Source: Flavobacterium psychrotolerans
Lineage (GTDB): Bacteria; Bacteroidota; Bacteroidia; Flavobacteriales; Flavobacteriaceae
DNA: 64,000 bases
Reading direction: 5' to 3'
Assembly: GCF_003097635.1 (NCBI RefSeq)
Contig: NZ_QCZI01000010.1
Location: 62,001-126,000, forward strand
Shown here piece by piece: positions 54,581 through 61,514 of this stretch. The position numbers and the translations under genes were made by a program. Below the pieces are notes generated by a model that saw only the letters and a list, made by a program, of their open reading frames with translations, ran no database searches and had not been told where the DNA came from. How positions within the stretch are numbered: the stretch's first letter is position 1; the number at the start of each line of letters is the position of its first letter.

Positions 54581-57229
54581 TCACTTCACGAAATCCATTG
54601 CTTTCTCTAAAGCGTCCTTAATTCCGGCTGCATTTTTACCCCCAGCAGTTGCAAAGAAAGGCTGTCCTCCGCCTCCACCTTGAATGAATTTCCCCAATTC
54701 ACGCACTATTGTTCCTGCGTTTAGGTTTTTTGAAGCTACCAATTCTTTTGAAATGTAGCAGCTTAATGTAGGCTTTCCTTCTTCGGCGGTGGCCAAAACT
54801 AGGAAAAGATTGGTTCCAAAAGTTCCCAATTCATACGCCAAATCTTTTGCTCCTTCAGGACTCAAATCGACTTGTTTGGCTAGAAACTGTACTCCGTTTA
54901 TTTCATGTATTTCAACCATTAATGCGGTTTTCAAATTTTTAACTTTTTCCTTCATCAAAGCCTCAATTTGCTTGGTCAATTTTGCATTATCCTCTTGCAA
55001 CGAATGAACCGCTTTCAACACATCTTGTGGATTTTTCAACGCTTCTTTTACTTCATTCAACGTATTTTCCTGCAACTCGAAATGCGCTTTCACGGCATCG
55101 CTTGTAATGGCTTCTATACGGCGAATTCCCGCGGCAACAGCACCTTCGGATATAATTTTGAAATTCCAAATTTCGGCCGTATTTTTCACGTGAATTCCTC
55201 CACAAAGCTCCATACTTTCGCCAAATTTTATAGCACGCACATTATCTCCATATTTTTCTCCGAATAAAGCCATCGCTCCTTCGTTTAAAGCTTGTTGAAT
55301 AGGAATGTTTCTTCGTTCTATTAAAGGCAATTGTTCCTGAATTCTTGCATTTACAAAATCTTCTACTTGTTGCAATTCCGCCTCTGTCATTTTAGCAAAA
55401 TGAGAAAAGTCAAAACGCAAGTAATTTGGATTGACCAAAGAACCTTTTTGCTCCACATGGGTTCCTAATATCTTTCGCAATGCTTGATGCATTAGGTGGG
55501 TCGCGGAGTGGTTTTTAGATGTGGACGCTCTTAAACCGGTATTGACTTTAGCTATAAAACTTGCATTTACATTCTCAGGCAGTTGCTTTGCAAAATGTAG
55601 AATTAAGTTATTTTCTTTTTTAGTGTCAATAATTTCAATAGCTCCCTCTCCTTTGGAGAGGGCTGGGGAGAGGATTCCTTTATCTCCAACTTGCCCACCA
55701 CCTTCAGGATAAAATGGGGTGTGATCTAAAACGATTTGGTATAAAACACCGTCTTTTTTAGAATCTACTTTACGAATACGAGTAATTTTTACGTCGTTCT
55801 CCGTTTGGTCATAACCCACGAAAGTTTCCACATTTCCTGGAATTAAAACCGACCAATCTTCAGTTGAAACTTCGGACGCGGCACGAGAGCGTGTTTTTTG
55901 TGCTTGCATGGCAGAGTTAAAACCTTCCTCGTCTAATTCGTACCCTTTTTCCCTTAAAATTAAAGCAGTTAAATCAATTGGAAAACCAAAAGTGTCATAC
56001 AATTCGAATGCTTTTTCGCCGTTGATAATTTTCTCTTTCGATTCTAAAATTACTTTGTCTAACAATTGTAAACCTTGGTCTAAGGTTCTCAAAAACGAGG
56101 CTTCCTCTTCACGAATCACATTGGCAACCAATTGTTGTTGCGATTTGATTTCTGGGAAAAATTCACCCATTTGATTGGCCAAAACTTCAACCAATTTATT
56201 GATAAACGGTTCTTTAGTACCTAAAAATGTAAATCCGTAACGAATGGCACGACGCAAAATTCTACGAATTACATAACCTGCTCCTGTATTTGACGGTAAC
56301 TGCCCATCGGCAATAGCGAAAGCTACCGCACGAACGTGATCTACAACAACGCGAATAGCAATATTGGTTTTATTTTGCTCTTCGCTTATGTTTTGAATTT
56401 CATTGGAAGTGTATTTTAATCCCGTGATTTGCTCCACTTTTTCAATAAGTGGTGTAAAAACATCAGTATCATAATTAGATGTTTTCCCTTGTAATGCCAT
56501 GCACAAACGCTCAAATCCCATTCCGGTATCAACATGTTGTGCAGGTAATTTTTCTAGAGAACCGTCGGCTTTACGGTTGAATTCCATGAAAACATTGTTC
56601 CAAATTTCCACCACTTGCGGATGATCATTGTTGACCAAACTTTTGCCTGAAACCAACGCTTTTTCGGCATCAGAACGTAAATCCACATGAATTTCGGAGC
56701 AAGGCCCACAGGGTCCTTGATCGCCCATTTCCCAAAAATTGTCTTTCTTGTTCCCAAGAATGATTCGGTCTTCATCTATCAAACCTTTCCAAAGATCCCA
56801 AGCTTCTTGGTCAAAAGGTACATTTTCATCAGGATTTCCTTCAAATACGGAAACGTATAGATTTTCCTTTGGAATTTTATAAACCTCTGTCAATAATTCC
56901 CAAGCCCAATTGATGGCTTCTTTTTTGAAATAATCACCAAAAGACCAATTGCCAAGCATTTCGAACATGGTATGGTGATACGTATCAAAACCTACATCCT
57001 CCAAATCATTATGTTTTCCTGAAACACGAAGGCATTTTTGAGTATCGGCAATTCGTTTGCTTTTTGGTGTTCCGTTTCCTAGGAAATATTCTTTAAACTG
57101 CGCCATTCCAGAATTGTTGAACATCAGGGTGGGATCGTCTTTAAGAACGATTGGTGCGGAAGGAACTATTAAATGCCCTTTGCTTTGAAAAAAATCGAGG
57201 AATTGTTTCCGTATGTCTTGTGACTTCAT
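54581..57229 (-). CDS. alaS: alanine--tRNA ligase
   Basis: AlaRS charges tRNA-Ala and edits mischarged Ser and Gly. It has 882 residues. The class II catalytic core shows [20 protein letters not shown] and [15 protein letters not shown]. The editing domain has the zinc/tRNA site [12 protein letters not shown] near residue 570 and CGGIHV near residue 670. The C-terminal C-Ala domain ends [20 protein letters not shown]. Near residues 518-530, between the [11 protein letters not shown] loop and the EIIDTKKEN strand, lies [11 protein letters not shown]. This is encoded by a palindromic intergenic-type repeat (next entry) that appears to have inserted in frame. Confidence 0.98.
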   Translation of the reverse strand: MKSQDIRKQFLDFFQSKGHLIVPSAPIVLKDDPTLMFNNSGMAQFKEYFLGNGTPKSKRIADTQKCLRVSGKHNDLEDVGFDTYHHTMFEMLGNWSFGDYFKKEAINWAWELLTEVYKIPKENLYVSVFEGNPDENVPFDQEAWDLWKGLIDEDRIILGNKKDNFWEMGDQGPCGPCSEIHVDLRSDAEKALVSGKSLVNNDHPQVVEIWNNVFMEFNRKADGSLEKLPAQHVDTGMGFERLCMALQGKTSNYDTDVFTPLIEKVEQITGLKYTSNEIQNISEEQNKTNIAIRVVVDHVRAVAFAIADGQLPSNTGAGYVIRRILRRAIRYGFTFLGTKEPFINKLVEVLANQMGEFFPEIKSQQQLVANVIREEEASFLRTLDQGLQLLDKVILESKEKIINGEKAFELYDTFGFPIDLTALILREKGYELDEEGFNSAMQAQKTRSRAASEVSTEDWSVLIPGNVETFVGYDQTENDVKITRIRKVDSKKDGVLYQIVLDHTPFYPEGGGQVGDKGILSPALSKGEGAIEIIDTKKENNLILHFAKQLPENVNASFIAKVNTGLRASTSKNHSATHLMHQALRKILGTHVEQKGSLVNPNYLRFDFSHFAKMTEAELQQVEDFVNARIQEQLPLIERRNIPIQQALNEGAMALFGEKYGDNVRAIKFGESMELCGGIHVKNTAEIWNFKIISEGAVAAGIRRIEAITSDAVKAHFELQENTLNEVKEALKNPQDVLKAVHSLQEDNAKLTKQIEALMKEKVKNLKTALMVEIHEINGVQFLAKQVDLSPEGAKDLAYELGTFGTNLFLVLATAEEGKPTLSCYISKELVASKNLNAGTIVRELGKFIQGGGGGQPFFATAGGKNAAGIKDALEKAMDFVK
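55642..55673. repeat. palindromic repeat inside alaS coding sequence
   Basis: CCCTCTCC (55644-55651), TTT, GGAGAGGG (55655-55662) form a perfect 8-bp palindrome. It is followed by CTGGGGAGAGG, which can also pair with the CCTCTCC arm. This is a type seen between genes in many bacteria. Here it is translated from the minus strand as [10 protein letters not shown], keeping the alaS frame open. Confidence 0.8.
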
Positions 57230-57235
57230 TTTTGC

Positions 57236-57267
57236 TGGTTATTCGGTTATTTGTTAATTTGTTGATT
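57236..57267 (-). repeat. degenerate 8-bp tandem repeat before alaS
   Basis: Reading toward alaS, four consecutive 8-base units appear: AATCAACA, AATTAACA, AATAACCG, AATAACCA. They end 6 bases before the alaS ATG, in the mRNA leader. The same pattern lies before mpl (41711-41740). Confidence 0.7.
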
Positions 57268-57317
57268 GCCAAATTAACCTATTGCTATTAATTGATAAAA
57301 GTGAAAATGATACATCC

Positions 57318-57410
57318 CTTAGCCCTGATGGAAGTGAAAATCCTTTATTTTAGGATGGCGAAGCACATACTAAAAATAAAGATTGTAACGTACAGCAGGA
57401 ACATGAATTA
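57318..57410 (+). repeat. dispersed hairpin element, copy C
   Basis: The left end is TTAGCCCTGATGGAAGTG and the right end GTACAGCAGGAACATGAA, matching copy B at both ends. The central hairpin arms are CTTTATTTTAG (57343-57353) and CTAAAAATAAAG (57370-57381). It lies in the divergent gap between alaS and the M23 peptidase gene, 52 bases before that gene's promoter. Confidence 0.65.
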
Positions 57411-57438
57411 TAAATATGCCAAATGTTTAGCTCTAAAA

Positions 57439-57469
57439 ATTGTTTACAATGAAACATTTCTTAAATTTG
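57439..57469 (+). promoter_or_regulatory. promoter of the M23-merR-lemA operon
   Basis: ATTG (57439-57442), a 19-base spacer and TAAATTTG (57462-57469) fit the Bacteroidota promoter pattern with one base less in the -33 element. Transcription would start about 40 bases before the M23 gene. Confidence 0.65.
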
Positions 57470-57514
57470 TTCGACTAACATTTTACGAGTTGCAAAAATA
57501 GGGTATTTTAAAAT

Positions 57515-58492
57515 ATGGGGAAAGTAAAATATTATTTCGATTCCGAAAATCTAGCCTACCGGAAAATTAAAACAAAAATATCAACAAAATTTGGTGTTGC
57601 ATTCTTGTTTTTACTGTCGTCGGCCTTGTTTGGGGCATTGAGTTTTGTGATTTTATTGAATACCCCTTTTTTTGAAACCCCTAAGGATCGTTTGCAGGCC
57701 AGGGAGATTGATAATTTTAAACTTCGTTATGCTATTTTGAACAAGAAAATGGATCAAATAGATGAAGTTTTAGGAAATGTGGAAGAAAGGGACAACAACT
57801 TGTATCGGGTTTATTTTAATACTTCTGCTATTCCTGAGGAGCAACGAAAAGCGGGTTTTGGAGGGATAAACAGATACAAAGAACTGGAAGGATATGATAA
57901 TTCGGAGTTAGTCATCAATACCTCAAAACGGGTGGATGTCATTTCAAAAGAATTAGTGGTTCAATCGAAATCTTTGGATGAAATATTGAAATTAGCTAAA
58001 GAAAAAAATAAATTATTGGCTGCCATTCCTGCCATTCAGCCCGTGAAAAACGAAAATTTGAAACAAGTGGCTTCTGGATTTGGATATCGAAGTGATCCGT
58101 TTACAAAAGCAAGAAAATTTCACGCCGGAATGGACTTTTCTGCTAAAACGGGTACACCAATATATGCCACTGGAGATGGCGTTGTAGAACGTGCGGATAA
58201 TACCGCCTCGGGTTACGGGAACCACATTGTACTTCGGCACGGTTTTGGTTATGAAACCCTTTACGGCCACTTGAGTAAATATAAATGCAGGGCGGGACAA
58301 CATGTAAAACGGGGTGACATCATTGGATATGTGGGAAGTACTGGAAGATCTGAAGCGCCGCATTTGCATTATGAAGTTCACAAAAATGATGAAGTAGTGA
58401 ATCCCTTGAATTTTTATTACGGCAATATTTCGGCGGCAGAGTATGTTGTCATCTCAAAATTAGCCAATCAAGAAAACCAATCTCTAGACTAA
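57515..58492 (+). CDS. M23 family metallopeptidase, membrane-anchored
   Basis: This 325-residue LytM-type zinc endopeptidase cuts peptidoglycan cross-links or acts as an activator of other hydrolases. It has one membrane anchor (FLFLLSSALFGALSFVILLN, residues about 27-50), a long coiled/helical stalk, then the LytM domain with FHAGMDFSAKTGTPIYAT (zinc His, Asp, near residue 201), GNHIVLRHG, and APHLHYEVHKND near residue 280 (zinc/catalytic His pair). Both zinc motifs are intact, so activity is likely. The stop overlaps the next gene's ATG (TAATG), so the MerR-like gene is translationally coupled. Confidence 0.93.
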   Translation: MGKVKYYFDSENLAYRKIKTKISTKFGVAFLFLLSSALFGALSFVILLNTPFFETPKDRLQAREIDNFKLRYAILNKKMDQIDEVLGNVEERDNNLYRVYFNTSAIPEEQRKAGFGGINRYKELEGYDNSELVINTSKRVDVISKELVVQSKSLDEILKLAKEKNKLLAAIPAIQPVKNENLKQVASGFGYRSDPFTKARKFHAGMDFSAKTGTPIYATGDGVVERADNTASGYGNHIVLRHGFGYETLYGHLSKYKCRAGQHVKRGDIIGYVGSTGRSEAPHLHYEVHKNDEVVNPLNFYYGNISAAEYVVISKLANQENQSLD

Positions 58493-58824
58493 TGCATATA
58501 GAATTATCACCAGACAAAAGGTATTACAACATTGGCGAAGTAGCCAAAGCGTTTGACGTAAACGCATCTTTAATTCGTTTTTGGGACAAGGAATTTGATA
58601 TTCTCAAACCAAAAAAGAATGCTAAAGGCAATCGAATGTTTACGCCAGAGGATGTAAAAAACTTGCAATTGATTTTTCATTTGGTAAAAGAAAGAGGCTT
58701 TACACTGGAAGGTGCCAAAACGCATTTGAAAGAAGGACAGAAAAAAACTTTGGATAAATTTGAAATTATTAGCAAATTAGAAACAATACGATTACAATTA
58801 ACAAATATTAAAAATCAACTTTAA
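58492..58824 (+). CDS. MerR family transcriptional regulator
   Basis: This is a 110-residue regulator with an N-terminal MerR winged helix-turn-helix (YYNIGEVAKAFDVNASLIRF, then WDKEFDILKPKKNAKGNRMF and a GFTLEGAKTHLK helix). There is no extended effector domain, only a short helical tail, so the signal it senses is not visible. It starts on the A of the M23 gene's stop codon. The M23-MerR pairing is found in many Bacteroidota genomes, as I recall, so a role in envelope gene control is plausible. Confidence 0.9.
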   Translation: MHIELSPDKRYYNIGEVAKAFDVNASLIRFWDKEFDILKPKKNAKGNRMFTPEDVKNLQLIFHLVKERGFTLEGAKTHLKEGQKKTLDKFEIISKLETIRLQLTNIKNQL

Positions 58825-58836
58825 AATTAAATAAAC

Positions 58837-59424
58837 ATGAAAAGATTTTTGCCATGGATTATCGGAGCAGTAGTAATTTTAGGAATCTACAGCTGGGTTA
58901 AAGGAATTAACAATACCGCAGTTACATTAAGTCAAACCGTAGAACAATCTTGGGGAGATGTACAAACGGCCTATCAAAGAAGAAATGACTTGATTGGAAA
59001 TTTAGTGAATACCGTAAAGGGTGCCGCCGATTTTGAAAAAAGCACTTTAACTGCGGTTATTGAAGCTCGTGCAAAGGCTACTTCCATAACCGTTGATCCA
59101 AAAAACATTAGTGCTGAGCAGTTGGCACAATTCAATCAGGCACAAAGTGGCGTGAGCAGTTCCCTTTCAAGATTATTGGTTACTGTTGAAAAATATCCTG
59201 ATTTGAAAGCCAACCAAAATTTCTTGAAATTACAGGACGAATTGGCAAGCACGGAAAACCAAATTTTAACAGCCCGAACGCGCTTTAATGAAGCTGTTAT
59301 GCCTTACAACACACATATTAAAACGTTCCCGAATTCGCTATTTGCAGGTATATTTGGTTTTAAAGAAAAAGCTTATTTCCAATCGGTTGCAGGTGCTGAA
59401 AAACCTGTTGAAGTAAAATTCTAA
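58837..59424 (+). CDS. lemA: LemA family protein
   Basis: This is a 195-residue LemA-family protein: one N-terminal membrane helix (FLPWIIGAVVILGIYSWVKG) and a helical body (VEQSWGDVQTAYQRRNDLIG, residues about 37-55, then NLVNTVKGAADFEKSTLTAV and a C-terminal FPNSLFAGIFGFKEKAYF). LemA proteins are common in bacteria, but their biochemical role is unclear. It sits between the MerR and TPM genes, and the LemA-TPM-TPM order is a frequent cluster. Confidence 0.93.
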   Translation: MKRFLPWIIGAVVILGIYSWVKGINNTAVTLSQTVEQSWGDVQTAYQRRNDLIGNLVNTVKGAADFEKSTLTAVIEARAKATSITVDPKNISAEQLAQFNQAQSGVSSSLSRLLVTVEKYPDLKANQNFLKLQDELASTENQILTARTRFNEAVMPYNTHIKTFPNSLFAGIFGFKEKAYFQSVAGAEKPVEVKF

Positions 59425-59436
59425 TCCAAAAAACAA

Positions 59437-59874
59437 ATGTCAAAAGTCGAAGATTTTTTAACCAAAGAAGACGAACAAGCAATTGTTGAAGCTATTTGCA
59501 TGGCTGAAAAAGAAACTTCTGGCGAGATTAGAGTACATATAGAAAAAACAACTTCCATTGATGCGTTTGATCGCGCTTTGGAAGTTTTTCATTTATTAGA
59601 AATGGATCAAACCCAACTCAAAAATGGGGTTTTAATTTATGTTGCCGTAGAAGATAAAAAATTCGTTATTTGCGGAGATAAAGGAATTAATGAGGTTGTT
59701 GCCAATGATTTTTGGGACACTACCAAAGAAATCATTAAATCTCATTTTAAAAGCGGGAATTTCAAGCAAGGTCTTGTTGATGGGATTTTAATGTCCGGAG
59801 AACAACTAAAAACCCATTACCCTTATGTGGAAGGCGACACGAATGAATTATCAAATGAAATATCCAAAGGATAA
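59437..59874 (+). CDS. TPM domain protein, short soluble form
   Basis: This is a 145-residue protein of the TPM domain family (EQAIVEAICMAEKETSGEIR, then LEVFHLLEMDQTQLKNGVLI and FVICGDKGINEVVANDFWDT). There is no signal peptide or membrane helix, so it is probably cytoplasmic or membrane-associated through partners. TPM domains have been proposed to have phosphatase activity in some plant relatives; that is not shown for bacterial ones. It follows lemA by 12 bases, and its stop overlaps the next start (TAATG). Confidence 0.88.
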   Translation: MSKVEDFLTKEDEQAIVEAICMAEKETSGEIRVHIEKTTSIDAFDRALEVFHLLEMDQTQLKNGVLIYVAVEDKKFVICGDKGINEVVANDFWDTTKEIIKSHFKSGNFKQGLVDGILMSGEQLKTHYPYVEGDTNELSNEISKG

Positions 59875-60680
59875 TGGCTTTACTTAAAAAAAATACTCCG
59901 ATTTTCTTGAAACTGGTTGTTTGTTTTTTACTTACGCAAATTAGTTTTGCCCAATTTACCGTTCCTGAAAAACCGGAATTTCAAACGAGCGTTTACGATT
60001 ATGCCAATGTTTTAAGCGCAACAGAAAAAACGCAATTAGAAGAAAAACTCATCCGATATTCCGATTCCACTTCAACACAAATTGTAGTCATTACGATAGA
60101 AAGCCTCAAAAATGAAGATGTAAGCCAATTGGCAACAAAATGGGCACAAACTTGGGGAATTGGAGGAACCGCAAAAAACGATAATGGTGTCATTGTTTTA
60201 TTAGCTAAGGCTGAAAGAAAGATTGCAATTAATCCCGGTTATGGTCTTGAAGATCGCCTAACAGCGGGAATTGGAGGAGAGATAATCCGGAACATTATCA
60301 TTCCAGAATTTAAGGCCGGCAGCTATTACAAAGGATTGGACAAAGGTACTGACGCTCTTTTTGATGTTTTTAAAGGCAAATACAAAGGGGAAAGGAAACA
60401 GAATAAAAAGAAAGATTTTCCGATTTTACCAATTATTATCATCGTCATTATTCTACTTGTGTTGATTTCCAGAAACAAGAAAGACGGCGGCAACTCCGGA
60501 AATTCAGGCAGTGGTGGCCCCAGTTTATTGGACGTCATCATTTTGAGTAGTTTGGGACGTGGAGGTTTTGGCGGTGGAGGTTCCGGCGGTTTTGGAGGAG
60601 GGTCTTCAGGTGGTGGAGGTTTTGGAGGTGGTTTTGGAGGCGGAGGGTTTTCTGGAGGAGGCTCAAGTGGAAGTTGGTAA
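59874..60680 (+). CDS. TPM domain protein, secreted and Gly-rich
   Basis: This is a 268-residue second TPM protein with a signal peptide (LKLVVCFLLTQISFAQ). The TPM domain spans about residues 35-165 (VYDYANVLSATEKTQLEEKL, GGTAKNDNGVIVLLAKAERK, YGLEDRLTAGIGGEIIRNII). A membrane helix follows (FPILPIIIIVIILLVLIS near residue 185), then a Gly/Ser/Phe-rich tail of about 50 residues ending GGGSSGSW. The tail is low-complexity and typical of this family. It is the last gene of the M23 operon. No terminator was found after it. Confidence 0.9.
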   Translation: MALLKKNTPIFLKLVVCFLLTQISFAQFTVPEKPEFQTSVYDYANVLSATEKTQLEEKLIRYSDSTSTQIVVITIESLKNEDVSQLATKWAQTWGIGGTAKNDNGVIVLLAKAERKIAINPGYGLEDRLTAGIGGEIIRNIIIPEFKAGSYYKGLDKGTDALFDVFKGKYKGERKQNKKKDFPILPIIIIVIILLVLISRNKKDGGNSGNSGSGGPSLLDVIILSSLGRGGFGGGGSGGFGGGSSGGGGFGGGFGGGGFSGGGSSGSW

Positions 60681-60779
60681 TATTACCATTGAATATGAAT
60701 ATTTACCCCCCTCATAAATCCCCATCAATGACACTTAAAATTCAGGATATATTTTATCAAATAATTATTGGAAATAGTT

Positions 60780-60787
60780 TATGTTTG
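60780..60787 (+). promoter_or_regulatory. -7 box upstream of rrf2 gene
   Basis: TATGTTTG matches TAnnTTTG exactly, 66 bases before the Rrf2 regulator start. No TTTG -33 element is at the expected distance. Confidence 0.4.
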
Positions 60788-60853
60788 CCTTCTTTCTTCT
60801 CATAAACAAAAAAAAATATTCATCACTAAGTTATTCTAATCAAATAAATAACA

Positions 60854-61267
60854 ATGCTCTCACATAAAACCAAATACGCTCTCAAAGCCTTACTTTATTT
60901 AGCACAACAACCGGAAAATCACATTTCCAAAACGATTGAAATTTCGGAAGGCGCTAATATACCCAAAAAGTTTTTGGAACAAATTTTATTGGACTTAAAA
61001 CGGGGTCATTTTGTGAGTAGTAAGCAAGGAAAATTCGGTGGTTATTATCTTTTAAAATCCAAAGAAGATATTACTTTAGCCGAAATTCATCGCTATTTTG
61101 ATGGCGCCATTGCGTTGCTTCCCTGTGCATCAATAAATTTTTACGAACCATGCTCCGATTGCAAAAATGAAGCTGATTGCCTGCTCCGACACGGATTAAT
61201 AGCCATTAGAGATGAAACTTTAAAAGCAATGCAAGGCATCACAATAGCCTCATTGGAAAAAAAATAA
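60854..61267 (+). CDS. Rrf2 family regulator with Cys cluster
   Basis: This is a 137-residue Rrf2-family repressor with an N-terminal winged helix (KTKYALKALLYLAQQPENHI, then IPKKFLEQILLDLKRGHFVS and the wing GGYYLLKS). Near the C-terminus are Cys91, Cys100, Cys103, Cys109 and His113 (PCASINFYEPC-SDC-KNEADC). IscR uses three Cys and a His to hold a 2Fe-2S cluster. The spacing here differs, but a metal or Fe-S sensing role is plausible. In many Bacteroidota an Rrf2 regulator of this kind heads the sulfate assimilation region, as I recall. The downstream microORF and TonB receptor are candidates for its targets. Confidence 0.9.
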   Translation: MLSHKTKYALKALLYLAQQPENHISKTIEISEGANIPKKFLEQILLDLKRGHFVSSKQGKFGGYYLLKSKEDITLAEIHRYFDGAIALLPCASINFYEPCSDCKNEADCLLRHGLIAIRDETLKAMQGITIASLEKK

Positions 61268-61308
61268 TTTTTTTTACCTAAACTCTACTATTTTTATAGA
61301 ATTAATTA

Positions 61309-61316
61309 TATATTTG
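61309..61316 (+). promoter_or_regulatory. -7 box upstream of the Met/Cys microORF
   Basis: TATATTTG matches TAnnTTTG exactly, 41 bases before the microORF start. The region upstream (61275-61308) lacks a TTTG -33 element and is A/T-rich with a palindrome-like CTACTATTTTTATAG. A regulator-dependent promoter is possible. Confidence 0.5.
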
Positions 61317-61357
61317 CCGAGATTTAACACATAAATAACAATCCAAAATTTAAAGTT

Positions 61358-61462
61358 ATGGGAACTCTAGAAAAAAAACTGATTGAATTAAATGAGAAAA
61401 TGAGAAAAAAATTAGTAATCATAAACAGCAACCTTAGTAAACAAATTATGTGTATGTGCTAG
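61358..61462 (+). CDS. 34-codon microORF ending Met-Cys-Met-Cys
   Basis: This small open frame begins MGTLEKKLIELNEKMRKKLV and ends NSNLSKQIMCMC, with a TAG stop. It is predicted to be a basic amphipathic helix. Its last four sense codons are Met, Cys, Met and Cys. It lies between the Rrf2 regulator and the TonB receptor, 52 bases before the receptor start, and has its own promoter-like box. The Met/Cys ending next to a sulfur-type regulator suggests a leader peptide that senses Met/Cys supply, or a short Cys-bearing protein. No strong attenuator stem is visible after it (only a 5-bp TAGTA/TACTA pairing). I do not recognise it as a named family. Confidence 0.55.
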   Translation: MGTLEKKLIELNEKMRKKLVIINSNLSKQIMCMC

Positions 61463-61514
61463 TACAAAAAAAAATAATTTTAAAATCTACTACTTACATA
61501 TAATAAATATAAAA

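Noticed and set aside
60540..60680. Gly-rich GGT/GGA/GGC stretch as a DNA tandem repeat
   Set aside because: It is the coding sequence of a Gly-rich tail typical of TPM-domain proteins; periodicity comes from codons.
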